Assembly (NCBI GenBank): GCA_038025085.1 | Contig: CM076154.1 | Location: 25,658,501-25,722,500 of the forward strand | From: Tetragonia tetragonoides | Lineage: Eukaryota; Streptophyta; Magnoliopsida; Caryophyllales; Aizoaceae | DNA: 64,000 nt | Reading direction: 5' to 3' | In this document: piece after piece, positions 61,732 to 64,000 of the stretch | Numbering within the stretch: position 1 is the first letter of the stretch | How the letters are laid out: every line of letters starts with the position of its first letter | Notes under the pieces: model-generated | What the model was told of the DNA's origin: nothing | Databases searched by the model: none | The model's input: only the letters and a program-made list of their open reading frames with translations | Position numbers and translations under genes: made by a program

Positions 61732-62218
61732 ACCCTAGAACATACTAAATCAATAGAAACAACAAAAAATCTGCAAACAAGCCAATATACTAGAATACTC
61801 AGGTGTGACTCCCAACATGCATAGTAACCATGTGCTTCCTTTCATATATCTTCATCTTTCACGGAAGTGGAGATCTTCACCACAAGTAACGCAATCGCTT
61901 GCCCACAAACCTCTGTATGATTCCGTCGATCATGTGTATATTCGGTCCCCAAATTCATACTACTTCTACTAAGAATCAATCGTACAATAGGCGAAAAAAA
62001 AGATCCTAGATATAGAAAGGAAGATAAGAAGATCCCTAACAACTCCACAATGGGAATGAATTTATTCAACTCAGAACGAAAAAAAGCTAGAAATCAAGAT
62101 TAAACAAGATAAAAATCATCAATCGCAGGGCGGGAATGGCCTAAATCGGCCCTCCTGGCCTGAAAATATATTCTACTAAAGGTTAGGGTTCTAGAGAGAA
62201 GGAGGAGAAAGAAAAATT
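61732..62218. other. Non-satellite island 2, possible captured gene 5' region
   Basis: About 487 bp unlike the satellite. Read on the minus strand it starts with a CT-rich leader (TTTCTCCTCCTTCTCTCTAG), then AACCCTAACC, a telo-box-like motif common near plant housekeeping promoters, and a GC-richer stretch (GGCCAGGAGGGCCGATTTAG) before AT-rich, intron-like sequence. A 75-codon minus frame (62069-61842) has no similarity that I recognise. A 7-bp inverted repeat CTAGAAC/GTTCTAG lies near the two ends (61735 and 62188), which is weak evidence for a transposon. A captured 5'UTR/first-intron fragment is my best guess. Confidence 0.7.
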
Positions 62219-64000
62219 GTATGAGCTTTTAAAACGCTTTTTGAGTTCTTTTGTTTGTACTTGTAAACATCCTTGGTGTAGTTTCACACTAATGCTTTGT
62301 TTGCATTCATTTGAGAAAGTACACATAAATTGTAGCATTTGAGTGTGAAGCTTTTGAATGCATTTACACGTTTTAAAAGTAATATTAACAAAAGAGATTG
62401 AGTTCTTTTGTGTTGTATTTTGAGAGAAAGCACCCAAATGTACTTTTGAATGCAGAACTCAATCTCTTTCACCCTAGTCGTATGAGGTTTTAAAACGCGT
62501 ATATGGATTTAAAAGGTGGAGTTAAAGCTTGTTTGTACTTGTAAACATCCTTGGTGTAGTTTCTCACTCAAATGAATGCAAACAAAGCATATGGGTGCTT
62601 TCTCTTAATATACAACACAAAAGACCTCAATCTCTTTCACCCTAGTCATATGAGCTTTTAAAACGCGTAAATACATTCAAAAGCTTGAGTTGAAGCTTTT
62701 TTGTACTTGTAAACATCCTTGGTGTAGTTTCTCACTCCAATGAATGCAAACAAAGCTTTTGGGTGCTTTGTCTGAAAATACAACACAAAAGAACCCAAAT
62801 GAGAATGTTGCTTGCATTCATTGTTGTGAGAAACTACACCAAGGATGTTTACAAGTACAAACAAGCTTTAACTCCACCTTTTGAATGCATATACGCGTTT
62901 TAAAACCTCATACGACTAGGGTGAAAGAGATTGAGTTCTTTTGTGTTGTATTTTCAGAGAAAGCACCCAAAAGCTTTGTTTGCATTCATTGGAGTGAGAA
63001 ACTACACCAAGGATGTTTACAAGTACAAACAAGCTTCAGCTCAAAATTTTGAAAACTTTGTTTGCATTCATTTATGTGAGAAACTACACCAAGAATGTTT
63101 ACAAGTACAAACAAGCTTCAACTAAAAATTTTGAATGTATTCACAATCAAATGAATGCAAATAAAGCATTTGGGTGCTTTCTCTTAATATACAACACAAA
63201 AGACCTCAATCTCTTTCACCCTAGTCCTATGAGGTTTTAAAATGCGTAAATGCTTTCAAAAGCTTGAGTTGAAGCTTGTTTGTACTTGTAAACATCCTTG
63301 GTGTAGTTTCTCCCTCAAATGAATGCAACAAAGCATTTGGGTGCTTTCTCTTAATATACAACACAAAAGACCTCAATCTCTTTCACCCTAGTCATATGAG
63401 CTTTTAAAACGCGTAAATGCATTCAAAAGGTTGAGTTGAAGCTTGTTTGTACTTGTAAACATCCTTGGTTAAGTTTCTCACTGAAATGAATGCAAATAAA
63501 GCATTTGGGTGCTTCCTCTTAATATACAACACAAAAGAACTCAATCTCTTTCACCCTAGATGTAGAGCTGTTAAAATGCGTAAATGCATTCAAAAGGTGG
63601 AGTTAAAGCTTGTTTGTACTTGTAAACATCCTTGGTGTAGTTTCTCACTCAAATGAATGCAAACTACTTTCATCCAGTTGTAGTTTCTCACTTAAATGAA
63701 TGCAAACAGAGTTATACAAAGGTGTAGTTTATCAAGTTTTGAATGCATCAAAATGAAAGCACCCAAAAGCTTTGTTTGCATTTATTGGAGTAAGAAACTA
63801 CACCAAGAATGTTTACAAGTACCAACAAGCTTCTACTTAAGCTTTTGAATGCATATACGCGTTTTAAACAGTTTCTTAATTTTGTTTGCATTAACCTTTT
63901 TGAATTTACAAGTACAAACAATGAAATGAATGCAAACAAAGCATTTCCGAGCTTTTTCTTAATACACAACACAAAAGAACTCAATCTCTTTTCGCCTAGT
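62219..64000. repeat. Satellite, alternating blocks to the right edge
   Basis: 62219-62455 is badly scrambled, with both orientations and bits such as AAGTACACATAAATTG. Then minus to about 62800, plus to 63140, minus to 63735, plus to 63910 and minus to the edge. The flips include CAACATTCTCATTTGGG (62790-62825, minus copy 2), TTCACAAT (63125-63158) and a partial inverted 110-bp module (63855-63925). A TTGATAAAC joint partner lies at 63715-63743. Confidence 0.87.

Larger units (their letters stand above)
2089..64000. repeat. 168-bp satellite array in mixed orientation
   Basis: A 168-bp monomer repeats from 2089 to the right edge, broken only by the islands listed separately. The period is exact where measured: ACGCG anchors at 7410, 7578, 7746 and 7914 are each 168 bp apart. 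I call + the strand on which the monomer reads GAGATTGAGTTCTTTTGTG, then TTTGCATTCATTTGAGTGAG, then GTTTACAAGTACAAACAAGC, then TGAATGCATTTACGCG. Most monomers carry one MluI palindrome (ACGCGT) and one or two HindIII sites (AAGCTT), so digests should ladder at 168 bp. Internal dyads include AATGC-TTTGTTT-GCATT. The array is AT-rich. The length matches the nucleosome-scale satellites common in plant centromeres, but the chromosomal location is inference. Confidence 0.97.

Noticed and set aside
61842..62069. 75-codon minus frame in island 2 as a gene
   Set aside because: No recognisable domain or supporting context. Kept only as a note within the island entry.
61732..62218. Island 2 as a transposon with CTAGAAC/GTTCTAG termini
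   Set aside because: The inverted repeat is only 7 bp, not exactly at the boundaries, and no target-site duplication is visible.
2089..64000. Possible CRISPR array (regular repeats)
   Set aside because: The repeat unit is 168 bp, diverged and without unique spacers, in a eukaryotic context with no cas genes.
2089..64000. Telomeric repeat, suggested by frequent CCCTAG/CTAGGG
   Set aside because: The motif occurs once per monomer as ACTAGGGTGAAAG. There is no tandem TTTAGGG tract.
2089..64000. A hidden novel multi-gene system
   Set aside because: Outside the retrotransposon and islands, every stretch examined reduces to the satellite monomer or its rearrangements. I found no coding region to support one.

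Overview
This window is almost entirely a plant satellite-DNA array with no host gene that I can support. The organism is a flowering plant. The evidence is a plant-type Ty3/gypsy retrotransposon primed by initiator tRNA-Met, a plant Ty1/copia pol fragment and a piece of plant-like 25S rRNA. I cannot name the species or match the satellite to a published family from memory.

Layout. Positions 1-2088 hold the 5' end of a Ty3/gypsy element on the minus strand: a 662-bp LTR with TATA box, a tRNA-iMet primer binding site, and an open gag-protease frame running off the left edge. From 2089 to 64000 the DNA is a satellite with a 168-bp monomer (measured at 7410, 7578, 7746 and 7914), very roughly 350 copies. 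Four foreign islands interrupt it: a broken copia RT/RNase H fragment (about 3378-4018), a 25S rRNA fragment (about 6200-6572), and two roughly 500-bp stretches of unknown low-copy-looking DNA (53981-54486 and 61732-62218). Short scrambled patches lie near 5.3, 13.5, 23.2, 39.1, 56.4 and 62.3 kb.

The array is not a simple head-to-tail tandem. Its orientation flips dozens of times, from blocks of about 100 bp to blocks of several kilobases (mainly + at 7.4-10.4, 39.2-43.0, 51.4-53.7 and 59.9-61.4 kb; mainly - at 23.4-38.8 and 43.0-46.1 kb). Local higher-order repeats are visible: 336 bp (2-mer), 504 bp (3-mer), 1271 bp (inversion-containing, two copies), 1511 bp (9-mer, two copies) and about 2.15 kb. 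The most informative signal is that the same asymmetric breakpoints between inverted or truncated monomers recur many kilobases apart, several of them in both polarities. Rearranged pieces were therefore copied and re-inserted rather than formed independently.

A nucleosome-scale AT-rich monomer, a chromovirus-like retrotransposon sitting in it, and captured rDNA and retroelement scraps fit (peri)centromeric or other constitutive heterochromatin (knob, B chromosome). That is inference; nothing in the sequence proves centromere function. The many short open frames are translations of the satellite and are not annotated as genes.
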